Of a stretch of 64,000 bases of DNA, positions 1 to 12,900 are shown piece after piece. Within the stretch, counting starts at the first letter, position 1. Each line of letters opens with the position of its first letter. Source of the stretch: Melampsora larici-populina 98AG31 (taxonomy: Eukaryota > Basidiomycota > Pucciniomycetes > Pucciniales > Melampsoraceae); contig NW_006768853.1 in assembly GCF_000204055.1 (NCBI RefSeq), positions 203,251 to 267,250 of the forward strand, written 5' to 3'. The notes beneath the pieces are model-generated. The model searched no databases and had not been told where the DNA came from. It was given only the letters and a program-made list of their open reading frames with translations. A program made the position numbers and the translations under genes.

Positions 1-332
1 CCTGCTCTCGGCTGTTTTGGACCAGAAAACTTGCAAGATTTTCTCCACGTTCCTGACCGGCGAGTCTTCAAACATCAATTCGATGAGACAAAGTTGCGCT
101 CAACGTATGTATCGCTCTCTTACAAACAACACCATTCTGTGTCATCAGTATATTGCCCGCAATCCTCCGTCGATATTGCCTCTTCGTACCGACCGCCAAA
201 AACTGCGTGGAATTTCTCTACCTGGATTTGAGAACGAGACCAAGTGGGTTGTCAACATTAGAATTTTGAGTTTGAAAGTTTTCCTCTCATCACCTAGTCA
301 TTCTTTTACATCCCTGCCGCTCATTCATCGCC
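1..332. other. Upstream flank of the OPT transporter gene
   Basis: I see no convincing gene here. The short open frames have no recognisable protein features. The stretch presumably holds the 5' UTR and promoter of the transporter that begins at 333, but I could not identify a specific regulatory site. Confidence 0.4.
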
Positions 333-3300
333 ATGAAGGAAGATCACGAGGAGAAACCAAAAAGCTCGCATGGGTCTGGGGCCCCAGAAAGTGAGCCAGA
401 GCAACGAGAATTCAGCTCGATCACAATTCGTTCGGTTCTGGTCGGGCTGTTAGTCAGTGCTTTTGGCGCTGCTTCAGCGCAGGTAAGTTACAGTTCCAGG
501 CTGTCATGTTTCGCGATTCTTGTTGACGTATCTTGGCCATACAACAGATTTTCATGTAAGCCATTTTTATTCATCTCAAAAGGCTAGTGCATTGAAGATC
601 CGAGGTGTCTCTTCATTGGCCTCAGGTTCAAGCCCATAATGTTCCACGTCCACTCACTATTTGTACAAGTACGTCACAAAAGCGCTATTATTCTTCACAA
701 CTAGAGATGTCATTGAGAACGACGCTGATATGAGCTTGTAATCATGGTTTCCAGCTGGCGTGTCTTACCCTCGGTCACTTGGCTGCTCATATACCAGGTC
801 CAAATGCTTGGAATCCCGGTCCATTCAGCATTGTCTGTTGTTCTTGCAGCTCAGAAATATGTAATCAAAGCTGACATTGAAAACTGACATTTGTAATGCA
901 TCTGCATCTTTTGATCAATTTTTAGAAAGAAACCACCTTCAGCTCAGTCATGTCTGCTGCAGCTAGTGCTGGTGCCTTTTCGGTAGAAGTGAGGCACTTT
1001 TCCAAAAGATAGACATCTTCTCATACAGATTCGATATTCAATATACTGATAATACCTTTTTCTTTGAAAGATGATTGGGGCGCGCGCTCTGCTATTCGAT
1101 GAAAAGCCGCAAATGCTTTACTCTTTAATGGTCATGTTCAGTAGCCAGATGATAGGCTATGGTTGGGCAGGGTAAGGAACACCAGTCAAGATTGATTGCT
1201 GTTTCACAAGTTAATCTCAGCAAAGTCGTTCTCCTGAAAATCGTTAGATTGCTGTGTCCTTTGTTGGTATTCCCGGAAAACGTCGCGTTTCCATCAGTAT
1301 TACCATCGGTGGCATTATTTCATTCAATGTACAAAGCAAGCGATCTCAGAAAAAAACAAGTTTCATTCTTCAAAAATGCATTATTAGGCATTAGCATCTG
1401 TATGTCGATCAAATTAACATTTTTTCGCGATTTGTAAAGCGGGATGAGACTGAGGGTTCATTCATTCGATGTAGATGAGATATTCCCGACCTACATCGCC
1501 CCCTCACTTCAAGCCATCAGCCCATGGTGTTTAGCATTGCCTTCTGTTCCTGCCGTCTCTCAATTATTTGGGGGGAGTCAAGTTGGTCAAGGTCTTGGTT
1601 TTCTATCTCTGAGTTTTGATTGGACTGTCCTTGGTGCAGCTGGACCTTTATATACGCCCCTCGAAGCACAGGTACGTTTACCTAACACAACACAATCATA
1701 ATATAACTCGGGCCTTCGAGAACAAGACTGGATGATCTGACCGTATGAACCTTTCTCAAACAGTGTAATCAAGGTGTGGCTTATATAGCGGCAATTATGC
1801 TGTTTTCTATCGCACACAAACACAACTGGTTAGGTCAGTATAACCAACACGTAAACTCTGTGGGCTTTTATTGGATTGACTGATGGGAATCTTTCAACTT
1901 TTGTACGCTGACCTGAAGGTGGAGGGAAGCTTCCTTTCATATCATTCTCACTTTTGGATCAAGACGGTCAAGTTTACAAAACTTCGTTAGTAATAAATCC
2001 AGACGGCACAGAAAACACAAAAGCAATAGCCCAACTAGGCATGCCGTTCTTTTCTACTACATATATTTTGGGGAAAGCTTTTGTTTGTTTTGCTGCTTCT
2101 GCTGCTTTTACAACTGCCATCTTGAAGAAATGGAAAACAATTGTTTCTATGGTTCGAAGGGAAGAGCTTTCAATTGATCCTGATCGCGAAATTTGTAGCA
2201 GATTAAAAGATTTTCCAATGTGGTAAGTGAATTGAAGTTTTCCTTACTATGTGTGGTGATATTTGACATCTTTTTTCATCACAAATTGGTTCTTGTTCAG
2301 GGGATTTGGAGCAATCGCGGCTGTTGCGGTTGCCATAGCCTTTATTGCGTTAGACACAGGAAATTCTGGACTCTCTAATTTTGGACTCATGACTGCTATA
2401 TTGATTTCATTTATCTTGAGGTAAGACTCTTTATAGTCCATTCCGAAAAGGCGACAAGTTTTTGTTTGATTCTTATTGAAACATTCATCTCAGTCTAGCA
2501 TCGGGATTCTTCTACGGTACTACCGGAGTTCGTCTACACACGTCCCCAAGTGAGTCCAGTCATTCTGTCATTTTATGTTATAAGTGAGATAACTAACATC
2601 TCCATATGTACCAGTTGTGCAAATGCTAGGGTAAGAATTAAGTAAAACTCATTGCATCCAAACGTGATCAAAGCTGATATGATCGCATCTCACATGCTTC
2701 ATATCTTCCAGTGGACTACTATTTCCGGGAAATGCAGTACGTGCTCCATCATAATTCATGAATATGGTGAGAAAATTGAGTGGCAGTTGACCAAGCGCGT
2801 ATCTAATTGTCTAGCTTGGTACAATGTTCTTCACGATGTACGGGCTTTTGAACTTCTTGATTTTTTTTCCTGCGCTGAGAAGCTTTACTTCTGATTCATC
2901 AACAACAGCTTCGGGGCTTCGACAGGTTAGTAGCCTATATTACTGTCATAACAGAACATCTGTTGATTGTTTCCGATTTCCAGCGTCTCAGTCTACTCTG
3001 ATGCTTAAAGGTACGCAAAGCTATTTTTTTATGTAACCTAGTTTTCAATCATTGTATCCTGATTTATTATTCGCACATGATGATGGATTTCTCGAACCTC
3101 TCGAACTAGAGTTGAAACTGTGGGTCATTCATGAAAGATAATCTTCATCAATCTATTGAAATGGCCGGAAACTGATTTGTTTGTATAGGGGACAATACTT
3201 ACACATGTCATCAGTGAGTCTCCTACCGTAGAGACACATCTTGAGCTTGATCAAAATATATTTACTTGACGCAAAAACTTATAGTTTGAAGTAGTGATTG

Positions 3301-4439
3301 GACAACTGATAGGAACGTCAGTCATTTTGAGCCAACAAGTTGATAGTAAAATGAGATGAAGCTAAATTATTTTAATGAAAATGTTCAATCAACATACATC
3401 AGGGTTGTGGGAGTCTTTGTAAACTTCTTTGTTATGCTTAGCATCATTACTTCTCAAAGAGACGCATTGACCTCACCTTCTGGGAATGGAGTTTTCTCTG
3501 GACTTCACCTTTCTTCATTTGAAGCTCAATCCATCACGTATGAAACCATATCCTATCATCAAATACTAGGCATTTGTCCAGGTTTATTGAGCTTGTGTCT
3601 CTTGGCGGAAATTTTTCTTGAATGAAGTTGGGGGATCTTTGGAAAGCATCTGTACACACATGGAGGTTTATATGTAAGTGATCAAACAATTTTCAATATG
3701 TGTTCTATCAAGCAACTGCTAACCGAGATAGTTAAAATATCAAGTCCTTTGTTCCATATTGTCTCCTAGCTGGCTTCTTTGTGCCTATACCATTATTTTT
3801 CCTTCATAGAGAATTCCCTAAGCTTCACCTGGATAGGTTCAACATTGCTCTCTTTGCAGGAACATTTTATGAGTGCATACAAGGTAATTTTGGTGCTCAC
3901 TGCTGTTATGAGATTTGGCTTCACACTCACATGAAACTTGCTTGTTCTCCTTGGAACCATCAGGTGTGACCAGTGGATATACCCTCAAGTTGTTTCTTGG
4001 ATTCATGTCACAGTTCTATTGTAAAAGATACCACAATGCATGGTGAGGTTATAACCCTTTCTCAACTTTAATCCATACTGACTAAAACCAATTTGGGAGA
4101 GAGCTCCAGGTACAAAAATTACAAGTGAGTGCAGTATCATTTGGTTCAAAGTGTGGACACATATTGAACACCTAATTCAAATAACCACTTTGTTAGCTAC
4201 ATTCTTAGTGCTGCACTTGATGGAGGGACTCAAATTACAATAGTATTACTCACATTTCTACTTCAAGGAGGAGCTGGGGTTACTGTGAATTTCCCTCAGT
4301 GAGTCATTTCATTCAACTGCTGTCTGTGATGGTTTTTGACCATTGTGATCCTTGATCTTTCATATGCAGTTATTTTTTAAACCCTGCTCATGGGCCACGC
4401 GACTACTGTTATGCTGATACTTTAGATAAAACAGAATGA
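333..4439 (+). CDS. Oligopeptide transporter, OPT family (many exons)
   Basis: Predicted plasma-membrane proton-coupled transporter of small peptides. The ATG at 333 opens a charged cytosolic tail followed by a first membrane segment (LVGLLVSAFGAASAQ). Spliced pieces then give OPT hallmarks in the right order: FKPIMFHVHSLFVQ, IPGPNAWNPGPFSI (the NPGPF motif), a membrane stretch near 1260-1370, the QLFGGSQVGQGLGFL block near 1550-1610, and a C-terminal part including YNYILSAALDGGTQI and VNFPHYFLNPAHGPRDY before the TGA at 4437-4439. The gene is cut into many short exons by GT-AG introns. Exon 2 is only 8 bases (548-555), and another small exon lies near 2615-2630. The exon joins I checked keep frame. 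Family assignment is firm. The exact exon set in 2230-3350 is uncertain, so a broken exon there cannot be excluded. Confidence 0.82.
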
Positions 4440-5703
4440 GTCAAACCAAACAACTTCTTTTTTGATTCTAGATACCCAGTATTCTCCTATATATATCACT
4501 TTATTTATAGAAATCTTTCCTTGTTCCATATCTCTGTTTTTTGTAAGCCAAGTTTGAAAGGATTGTATAACAAAGGATGCCCATTGATTTGCATCTTGTT
4601 GTGGTAGTTTGTAAAGATCTTATTTACTGTGTATGTAGGCTGTTGAACTAGAGGTGGTCTGGTTCCCTTCTGACCATCTTGGAGTCTTGTAACAAGCAAA
4701 TCATATCTCTGACCTTCTCACTCATCATTGTCCATCCATACTTTATCAAGGATGATAAGGGTTGGAAATTTCTTGGGTGATGAAGAAAGCTCAAAGAGAA
4801 AAAATAAGGGAACTCTACTCTTCTCTTGATGTGGTGAAGAGCTCAAGATGATGTTTATCATATGAGGGACTGAAAGCTGACAAGGTGAATACATGTGATA
4901 TTTTACAAATGGAGGATTGTTCTCAGAATTTCATATACACCATGAGGCTTTGCATGGTCTGCCGGTGGTTCAAACTTCATGGGTATCAATATATGGCAGG
5001 TCCCTATAGGATTGCACCATTACATAAATGTCACATTTTTCATTCAGTTAGGATGAGTGTGGAACATCATCAAGCAACCACAGAAAGACTTCACTTCCTT
5101 CGAGTAAATGGGAAAACAATGTCTCTCGATCCAGTCACCCTAACGGAGAAGAAGTCGGCTATTCATTAATTGCTCATACTGTGCCGTGACTGCCATCCAC
5201 AATTCGCTTACTTGAAGACCTCACGACGTTTGTGCGATGATCACTTGGAATCGGGATAGTGGGAAGATTCCCAGAATCAGGAAAGCTTGCGATGTACTCC
5301 CTCTGTCAACGTAACTCGATCGGATGTTGATCAATTGCGGTCAGAGAGACAATCACCAGAAGGATTCATATGATAATTTTTTTCTACAGACTTTTCACTC
5401 ACAGCTGGTGATATCAATCAGTGTGATATAATTTTGAGTGCGTAAATTGAATTTGTACACCATGTGATGAGCATGATCAATTTGCCCTGCTCAGGTTCAG
5501 AAATCTTATATAATCTCAGCGCATGACTGATGATTCTTTTGTGAACGCGTCCCTATTTTGTCTCAGCATCTCATATTAACTTTCGTCATCATCCAAATCA
5601 TTTGTCAAATTGATATACTCACCATCCATCATCATCATCCCAAACATCCAAGCCTTTTTTTCCAATTTTTTTTCCACTTCTCAAAATTCAACTTCAACAA
5701 AAA
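4440..5703. other. Intergenic region without a supported gene
   Basis: No open frame here has recognisable family features or convincing splice context. The last 200 bases are AT-rich with pyrimidine tracts and a TATA-like stretch near 5508-5518, which may serve as promoter of the gene starting at 5704. Confidence 0.4.
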
Positions 5704-6780
5704 ATGGTTTTACTGCCAGCTGCTATCTTATCCATCGCTTCTTTAACTTCAGCTATTTTAGGCTTTCGTTACACAACTTCACTTAGCAATGTTGAAACTG
5801 AGGCGGTTTGTGTTTTCTCATCTGATCCATCAATATCGATATCTATTCCGTTGCTAATTCTTTTGTCTTGACTTTTTGTTAGCCTTCAGTTATTATCAAT
5901 GATCATGTGATGATACCTTTCTTTCCTCTTAAGAATAAGGTTGTAGCGCCTGTGCTTAGTACTCGTCGTTCAAGTACAGATTCAACTTCTGGAAAGGTTT
6001 GTGAATTCTTCCTTGACTTCCTCTGTTCCTATGAGATTCGGTTCAAAATATAGCTGAATAGTCTTTCCCTGACATACGTTCGATTTTTTTTGTAGCGTCG
6101 TCTCATAAATGCCATCAATGAAGTTTCCGATACTTCAGATGCTCATACCACAATACAACATTTAGATAATCTGACAGAAATGTTAATAAACTGCGATCAA
6201 TTATTATCTAAACCAAAACCATTTGGTCATATAATCAAAACGGCACCAATTGTAGGATGTTTAATCGGACTTAATCAAAAAGTTCCAGAATCGATTGATA
6301 ATCTTTCAATCATGACACCTTTTAATGATCATGAAGCTCTTCGAATCATCAACGTTCTTCAAAATGTTAGTACACTTCATTCCACCTCTTCTTTGAAAAT
6401 ATCCTTGATTGTTTTATAAACGAAAGGTTCTGGAAATGGCTAATTGTTGATTAATTGGCTTTTTTATACCAAAGTTTGTTTCCACTCAACATTCATTATT
6501 GTCTACTATAATTGAAAAACGTGGAAAGATTTATACTAGACCTATTCGAGTTGCACTTTTAGATCTAGAAAGTGTAGTTGATGTAAGTGATGAGATCTTC
6601 GATTATCAATCTTGTTGTATCCAAGAAAAAGAACAGGATCTAATGAGAATTATTTCTTGATTATTTAAGCAATTGACTTATGCTATTATAGATTTAATTC
6701 CTACTAGACAACCGGAAGGTAGTTCAGCAAAAAGTGTTTTAGATCGATCTTTCAATCAAGCTATCAGGATTTACTCTTAG
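5704..6780 (+). CDS. Hypothetical 234-aa protein with hydrophobic N-terminus
   Basis: I do not recognise this family. A five-exon model fits: 5704-5805, 5883-5996, 6096-6365, 6475-6582 and 6670-6780. Each exon is a whole number of codons, so all four introns are phase 0, with GT donors and AG acceptors. The total is 705 bases, 234 residues plus stop. The protein starts MVLLPAAILSIASLTSA, a hydrophobic stretch that could be a signal peptide or a membrane anchor. A short Ser/Thr-rich part follows, then a mainly helical-looking region of about 150 residues (AINEVSDTSDAHTTIQHLDN, later LDLESVVDQLTYAIIDL). No catalytic motif is visible. The clean frame across five exons makes it a likely real gene. 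The function is unknown; a secreted or organelle protein are both possible. Confidence 0.6.
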
Positions 6781-7784
6781 TTTCTTATACATCTTGTGTT
6801 TTTATGAGCTTCTATTTTTCTTCTTCTTTTCCTTTCTTTTTCTTTTCTACTTCCTGAAGTGGGATTCTAGTTTCTTTTTGAACTCATTGGTGTTTTTTAT
6901 TTGATCTTGTTGCTGATATCTTTGGACCATTTCTTTCACTTGATTCGGTTTGTAATTGTATACGTGGAATTTGTTGTTAATTGTGATATTACATTCTTTG
7001 AAATTTGTTGTTTTGTAGTGATTGTGAGGAAATTTTTGGAGGAAACCCCACAACGGCTAAATTTCCACTGGATATGCACCGTGCAAGCTGGAATCATCGC
7101 CATCTTTTCAAATGACTGTTGCATGATTACTATATCTTGGCGATCTCTCTGCAGTCATTTGGGTGGATTCTTTTTCATATTCTGGAAATGACTACCTATG
7201 ACATCCTAATAGTTTGCTTATGAACCGATGAACATTCAAATGGCCAAAGTTCAAGTCATAATTGCTCAAGTGCTGTCACCTACTTTAGATTGGTGTTTTT
7301 TTGTATCTAAAAGACCAAAATAAATCAAAAATATTTCATCTCATAAAAAATTGCTCAAATCCAACAACAGGATTAGTCAATCATTCCTCTCCAATGTAGC
7401 TTTTCTCAGCTGCATCTTAAGCCATTTACAGTGAAGGATTAAGCCAATAAACTCAAATCATCATATGGTCAAATCTTGAACTTTGTAACAAGTTTTTGCT
7501 GATCTTCTGACCTGTTTGTGGGTGCACCAATAAGTCTTTCCTATCTCAAAGTTACAATTTCTTTACACTTCCTGGCAATGAAATACATATGTTTGGTCAT
7601 ACAGCATAAAATTAGCACATATATGTGTGATGGAGTGGACACTGAGGGATTATGGGTAAATTGAGATTTCACAAGGTCCTCATGCAAGTCCAAACAGAAT
7701 AACAACAGCATACAGCATGAAATAACTATAGAATGCTAGTGTTAAATATAAAGCAATACTACCAAAACTTTCCATCTTTTGCAT
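6781..7784. other. Intergenic, AT-rich, no supported gene
   Basis: The sequence downstream of the unknown gene is pyrimidine-rich and then AT-rich. Open frames on both strands overlap each other and have no recognisable features. I see no RNA gene. Confidence 0.4.
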
Positions 7785-8571
7785 TTAACCATAACCATTG
7801 GCACCATTGCCAGTACCACCACTAGTGACATTTTTCTTTGACTGTTTTCCTGCTTCTTTGGATGACTCCTCTGCACAAGCTCCAGACGAATCAGAGCCTT
7901 AAAAAGGGTAGAATATATGAAGAAGTTTTTGGCTTTCTGCTCCATGTGAGCTGTTATCACCAGTCTCAGATGATGTCTCCTGATCTGTCAATGGATTATT
8001 CACATTCTATGATGACTTATATTGATCTTCATATGAGCTACCTCCATCTTTTGACAAATTATCTCTAAATTCAGACAATTTAGAGCCTTTGCAGAGTATT
8101 TGCTAAAGTGGAAATGGAGGGATTAGTACCAATATCAGGAACAAAACAGGGGTTAGTCCAGCATCAGAAAAAGTCCTCAAAGAGGAAAATTCCATACCTT
8201 GATCAGAATGTTTGTCACCTTGTACTTTGGGAGATTTGTTATCCACTTCCACCTTGTCCTCTTCTTCAGATGTTATGAAGCCCTCTAGTGTCCCTAATAA
8301 AAGGCAGAGGTGATCATGTATGGAGATAAAGAAAGATATAGGGTTGAATCCAGTGTTAGGAAAATGTGCCAAGCGTAAGTTTTCCTCATATACCTTTGTT
8401 TCTATAAGATTTAGGATAAGGATTGCCTTCTGAGGCCTCTTTTGGTTGAGAGGTCTCAGAATTCATACCAAAGCTTCCAATTCCTGAAAGACCTCCAAGC
8501 CATGGAAAGCTTCCAAATGCCCTCCTGGCCAGATGCTGATGTTGATTGGGTTGCCATGATGGGTGGGACAT
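7785..8571 (-). pseudogene. Possible broken gene for a hydrophilic Ser/Gly/Glu-rich protein
   Basis: Read on the minus strand from the ATG at 8571, a first exon (8571-8394) encodes a Trp/Gly/Pro-rich segment and ends at a GT donor. A second exon (8293-8198) encodes an acidic stretch starting TLEGFITSEEEDKVEVDNKS. Farther down, coherent low-complexity coding sequence continues (KGSKLSEFRDNLSKDGGSS, then SGACAEESSKEAGKQSKKN) and ends with a TAA at 7785-7787. The third segment is out of phase with the second donor and has an internal TAG, so I could not build a complete open model. It may be a decayed gene, a gene with an intron I missed, or chance. I do not recognise the protein. Confidence 0.28.
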
Positions 8572-9944
8572 TCAACTTTCCAAGCAGATGAAGTACATAC
8601 ACAACTTATTTTGTCTCTAAACTAAATGAGAAGATGTTCAAAGTTGCTCACAGAAAATAATTAGCAAAACAGTCATGCAGTTAGGACTTGGACACTGTGC
8701 AGTGTCAAATGAGGAAGAAGCTTGATCATGGCTCACCACACACATTTCAAAAATCAAATACTATATATATATGTCAAGTAGATATTTAGTTAATCAGATA
8801 TATGCCTGTAGACATATACATCAGGTAAATAACTTTGTGATGAGGAAGTGGAGGAAGTGGTATAAAAAGTCGAGGCAAAATGCTGCAAGCAACATGAGAC
8901 ACAAATTCCTGAGAATCAGATGTTCTGAAGACGGAGCAAGAACCCTTATGCAAAGACAGCATTTCATCCTTGAATTCCATTGCCATCTGTTCTGTTTGGC
9001 AAACATGGCCATTTGAACATGAGGGTATTCATGACCTGGCGGTATGATCTCCATCCCTCACCGTTGATGTGGGTGATCTTATAAACAGTGATACCATGTG
9101 TCATCAATTTAAATGAGGTGTCCCATTCAGACATACCAGTCACTCCATTCTCATGTTGCATCATCTACCAGAAGTACCATTTTGGAAATCCCCACTAACA
9201 ACAAAGGATTTCGCGACTCAAATCTCGAAACCGTTACTATCAAAATCTGCAAGTGTGGTGGTCCTTGTAAAATTGCAATGTGGTGGGCCTTGCATAGTTG
9301 CAATGTCATGATTCAACCAATCTGTTCAACCGAGGTGCAAAATAAGTACTGGACTGCTGCAATCCAATTTTGCGCCTATCGCGTCCTCAACCTCTTTTCT
9401 CAAGGTGTCAGAGTTCAATCAACCGGAATATGAAGAAGCAACCTGATGCGCAAGCTTAACAAAGTCCCTCGCCAAAGGCCCGAGGCTTTGTTTGCCTGAT
9501 GCGGCTCACTGGTGCTCTGGCTTCGAGTTCGACTGCATTTGTGAAAAGCAAACTCGCACAGCAACCGGCAGGACCGAGAACTGCAATGAGATTTCAGATT
9601 GATATCATAGCGTTCCGGGAATCCAGGCGTTTTTCTCAGAAACTTGAAGGGATCCGCAGCTTGTGTTCGAATTGAAACCATGGACGGTCAAACATGTGAT
9701 GAGAGTTCTTAAAGCACGATCATACAAAGTCTCATCGTTAATCACCGCGGGACAGTCGGTCCAAAATCCGAAAGAGCTTATGCTAGCTTATGTAAACCAA
9801 CTTTAACTGTAAAGTTTCAACTCAACTACAAAATCACTTTTACAATTCATTATCAACAACAACAATAACATTTTACTATTCATTTCAATTTCACACTCAA
9901 ATCAGCAACCTCGCTTCGACTGTCGATCTCCAAATCAACCAGAA
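8572..9944. other. Intergenic region with a small MITE-like hairpin
   Basis: No supported gene. At 9458-9492 there is a short hairpin: AACAAAGTCCCTCG pairs with a downstream copy ending CTTTGTT. It resembles the ends of the two MITEs at 39948 and 52288 (shared CTTAACAAAGTCC), but I found no partner end nearby, so it is at best a solitary terminus. The last 150 bases are AT-rich and lead into the CSC1-type gene. Confidence 0.35.
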
Positions 9945-12900
9945 ATGTCGGCTACCGACACTTCAGCTGGATCTGCAGCTTCTGGTTTATTATCTCAATA
10001 TCAACAAAAGTTAACTGCTGTCACTACTGGTGCTGTTCTCATCCAATTAGGTATCTTATCCTATCTCTCAAAAGCAACTTCATTTCAGAAAACTTTCATA
10101 CTCACTACTTTGTTTTTTATTTTGATGTTGATGGATAGTTTTAATGTTAGCATGCTCACTTGGAACCCTTTTAGCATTCTCAATCTTACGACCCAAAAAC
10201 AAAATAGTTTATATGCCAAAATATAAATATTCACAAGAATCAAAACGACCACCTAAATTAGATGATGGATTATTATCATGGTTATCACCTTTAATCAAAA
10301 CAAAAGAAGATCAATTAATGTCAAAGATTGGATTAGATGCGATCATCTTTCTAAGATTTTTGAGCATGTGTCGTTGGATTACTGGATCTTTAGCTATCTT
10401 AGCTTGTTCGATTTTGATTCCTTGTGATTTGTTTTATAATTTACGTAAAGCTACGGATCAATCTTTTTCTACTAATCGTTTGGCTTTAGTGACTATTAGT
10501 AATATACGTGGAAAGTTTGTCTGTCTCTTCTTATTTCTGATCAAACACTTTACCTATCACTAATGAAATTCTTGATCCTTTTGAACCTCTAGTTTTTTAT
10601 ATGTCCACGTTGTATATGCTTATATAGCTACTGCAGTAGTTTGTTATTTGGTTTATATCAATTATAAGGCTGTGCTCAAATTAAGATGGCAATGGTTCAG
10701 GAGTGAAGACTATCAAAACGCGTTATACTCACGTTCAATCATGATGACACATGTTGGTAAGTTCTAATCCTATCCATCTACCAAACCAACACCGTATCAT
10801 CTAGCTAAATCTTCATTTACGCGTCAAATCCATCAGGTTCAAAACATATGTCAGATGCAGGTCTTCAAACACTTTTGACACAACTACAAATCCCATATCC
10901 AACCACAGCTGTCCATATAGGTAGAAGAGTAGGAGATTTACCATTCTTAATAGAACATCATAATCAAACCGTTAGAGAATTAGAACAAATCTTAGCAAGA
11001 TATTTGAAAGACGGTCGAATTTCTTCTAATCGACCTACGATTCGAATCAATCATAACTTATTGGGTTGTGGTGGTAAGAAAGTGGATTCGATTGATTTCT
11101 ATACTAAAAAAATTAAATCTATCGAAAGTAAAATCATCAAAACTCGTCAAGCTATCATGGATCGTAAACCTGAGAAGTAAATTCATCTGTTTTTGTGTGA
11201 TGGCTTCTTTGTGAGATCACTTATGAAACGACTTTTGATTTTTTTTGTTCTTTTGAATGAACAACCAAACAGTTACGGATTTGCTTCATTTGCTACTGTT
11301 GCATATGCACATCTAGTAGCCAAGAAACTAGATGATCGTCGAATCAAAGGAGTAGCTCTCTCACTCGCTCCACCACCACACGATATCATCTGGACAAATT
11401 TAACTAAATCAGATATAGTAGCTATCAGACAACGTATCATTGGTCATGCCATCTTATCAGTCGTGGCTACACTTTATGTGATCCCTTTACTGGCTTTGGC
11501 TTTGATTGCTAATTTGGCTAGCTTAACTCAATATGTCTCTTTCTTGGCTGATTGGTCTAATGCTAGTCCTCCTACCTTTGCTGGTCAGTTTGGGTCATTT
11601 CTCTTAAAATCGGTTGGGATTCTTGGATCGTGGCTAAGATTAGGTGGTTTACTTTTGGGTGGTGATGATGGTTTTTAGCTGCTGCAGGTATTGCTCCTCC
11701 GCTGCTTAGTACACTCTTACAATTGGCATTACCTATGGTCAGTCTCTGTCATACTGTTCGGTTTCCTTGCTTGGATTTTAGGCGCATATATTGTGTTTAT
11801 GATCTTTATCTCAGTTCTAAAAACCTGTATGATTCTTGATGACTGATATACTTCTCCCTTTACCAGATCATGAGAGCGTGAGTATTCCATTTGACGTTCT
11901 CTTAGGCGTCTTGAATCCAAATCCCTCACCATCCGTCCTAACTCGATTTTGAATCTCATCTAGGCTTACGAAATTTCAAGCTGCAACTACTTATTCAAAA
12001 TTAGATAGAGCAGTCCTTGCAAGATATTTTTCATTTTTAACTTTAACACAATTCTTTCTTTTTTCACTTCTTGTAAGTCATACTTTATTTATTTTTTCTT
12101 ATGATTTTTTTTCCCAAATGAGAAACATTAAATCAATCCTTTTTCCTTTTTTGACCATCAGGGTGTTGTATTTTCTACTGTTGCTGAAGTCGTAGTTGAA
12201 GTAGGTAAAAAAGATAGTATTGAAAAGATTTTTCAAAATTTTTCAAAATTACCTGATAAGATTCAAACTACTTATATACAACAATCTAAGTTGAGTAGTT
12301 CGTTTTTGTTTGCTCATCTCATTCATAAAGTTTAAGATAAAAACACATAACTGATTAAACAAAATTTTCCTTTAGTTATTGGCTTACTTGGTTCCCATTG
12401 AGAGGTTTCTCAGCTGTTTTGGATTTAGCTCAAATCGTTTCTTTACTTTGGATCTTTATTCGTACCAAGATTTGGGGACGTACACCACGTGATATTAGAG
12501 AATGGACTAAACCACCAGAATTTGATTATGCGGTTTATTCTGCAAATATGCTTTTAATGCTGTTAGTTGCACTTGTTTGTGAGTGATTAGTGTTTGTTGG
12601 TTTGTTTTTTCAAGAAAAAAACACTAGATTAATATCAAATAATCAAGGCTGATGAAAACTTTGAGGTGTTTTTGAGGATTCAAAGATGCACCTTTGGCTC
12701 CTTTAGTACCTCTCTTGGCTTCTGTGGCTTTTTTTGCTAGTTCTTGGATTTATAAGTATCAACTTATGTATATCTCTGTCACTCGTTGTGAAACTGGTGG
12801 AAGGTTATGGAGAATGTTGGTCAATCGGATCTTATTCGCACTTTGTTTGATGCATGGTATGTTTTTACCTCTTGGTTCTGGGGATAAGAGTTGGTTCAAA

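Noticed and set aside
4885..5169. Plus-strand open frame of 94 codons downstream of the OPT gene.
   Set aside because: No family features, no splice context, and it starts from a non-ATG codon.
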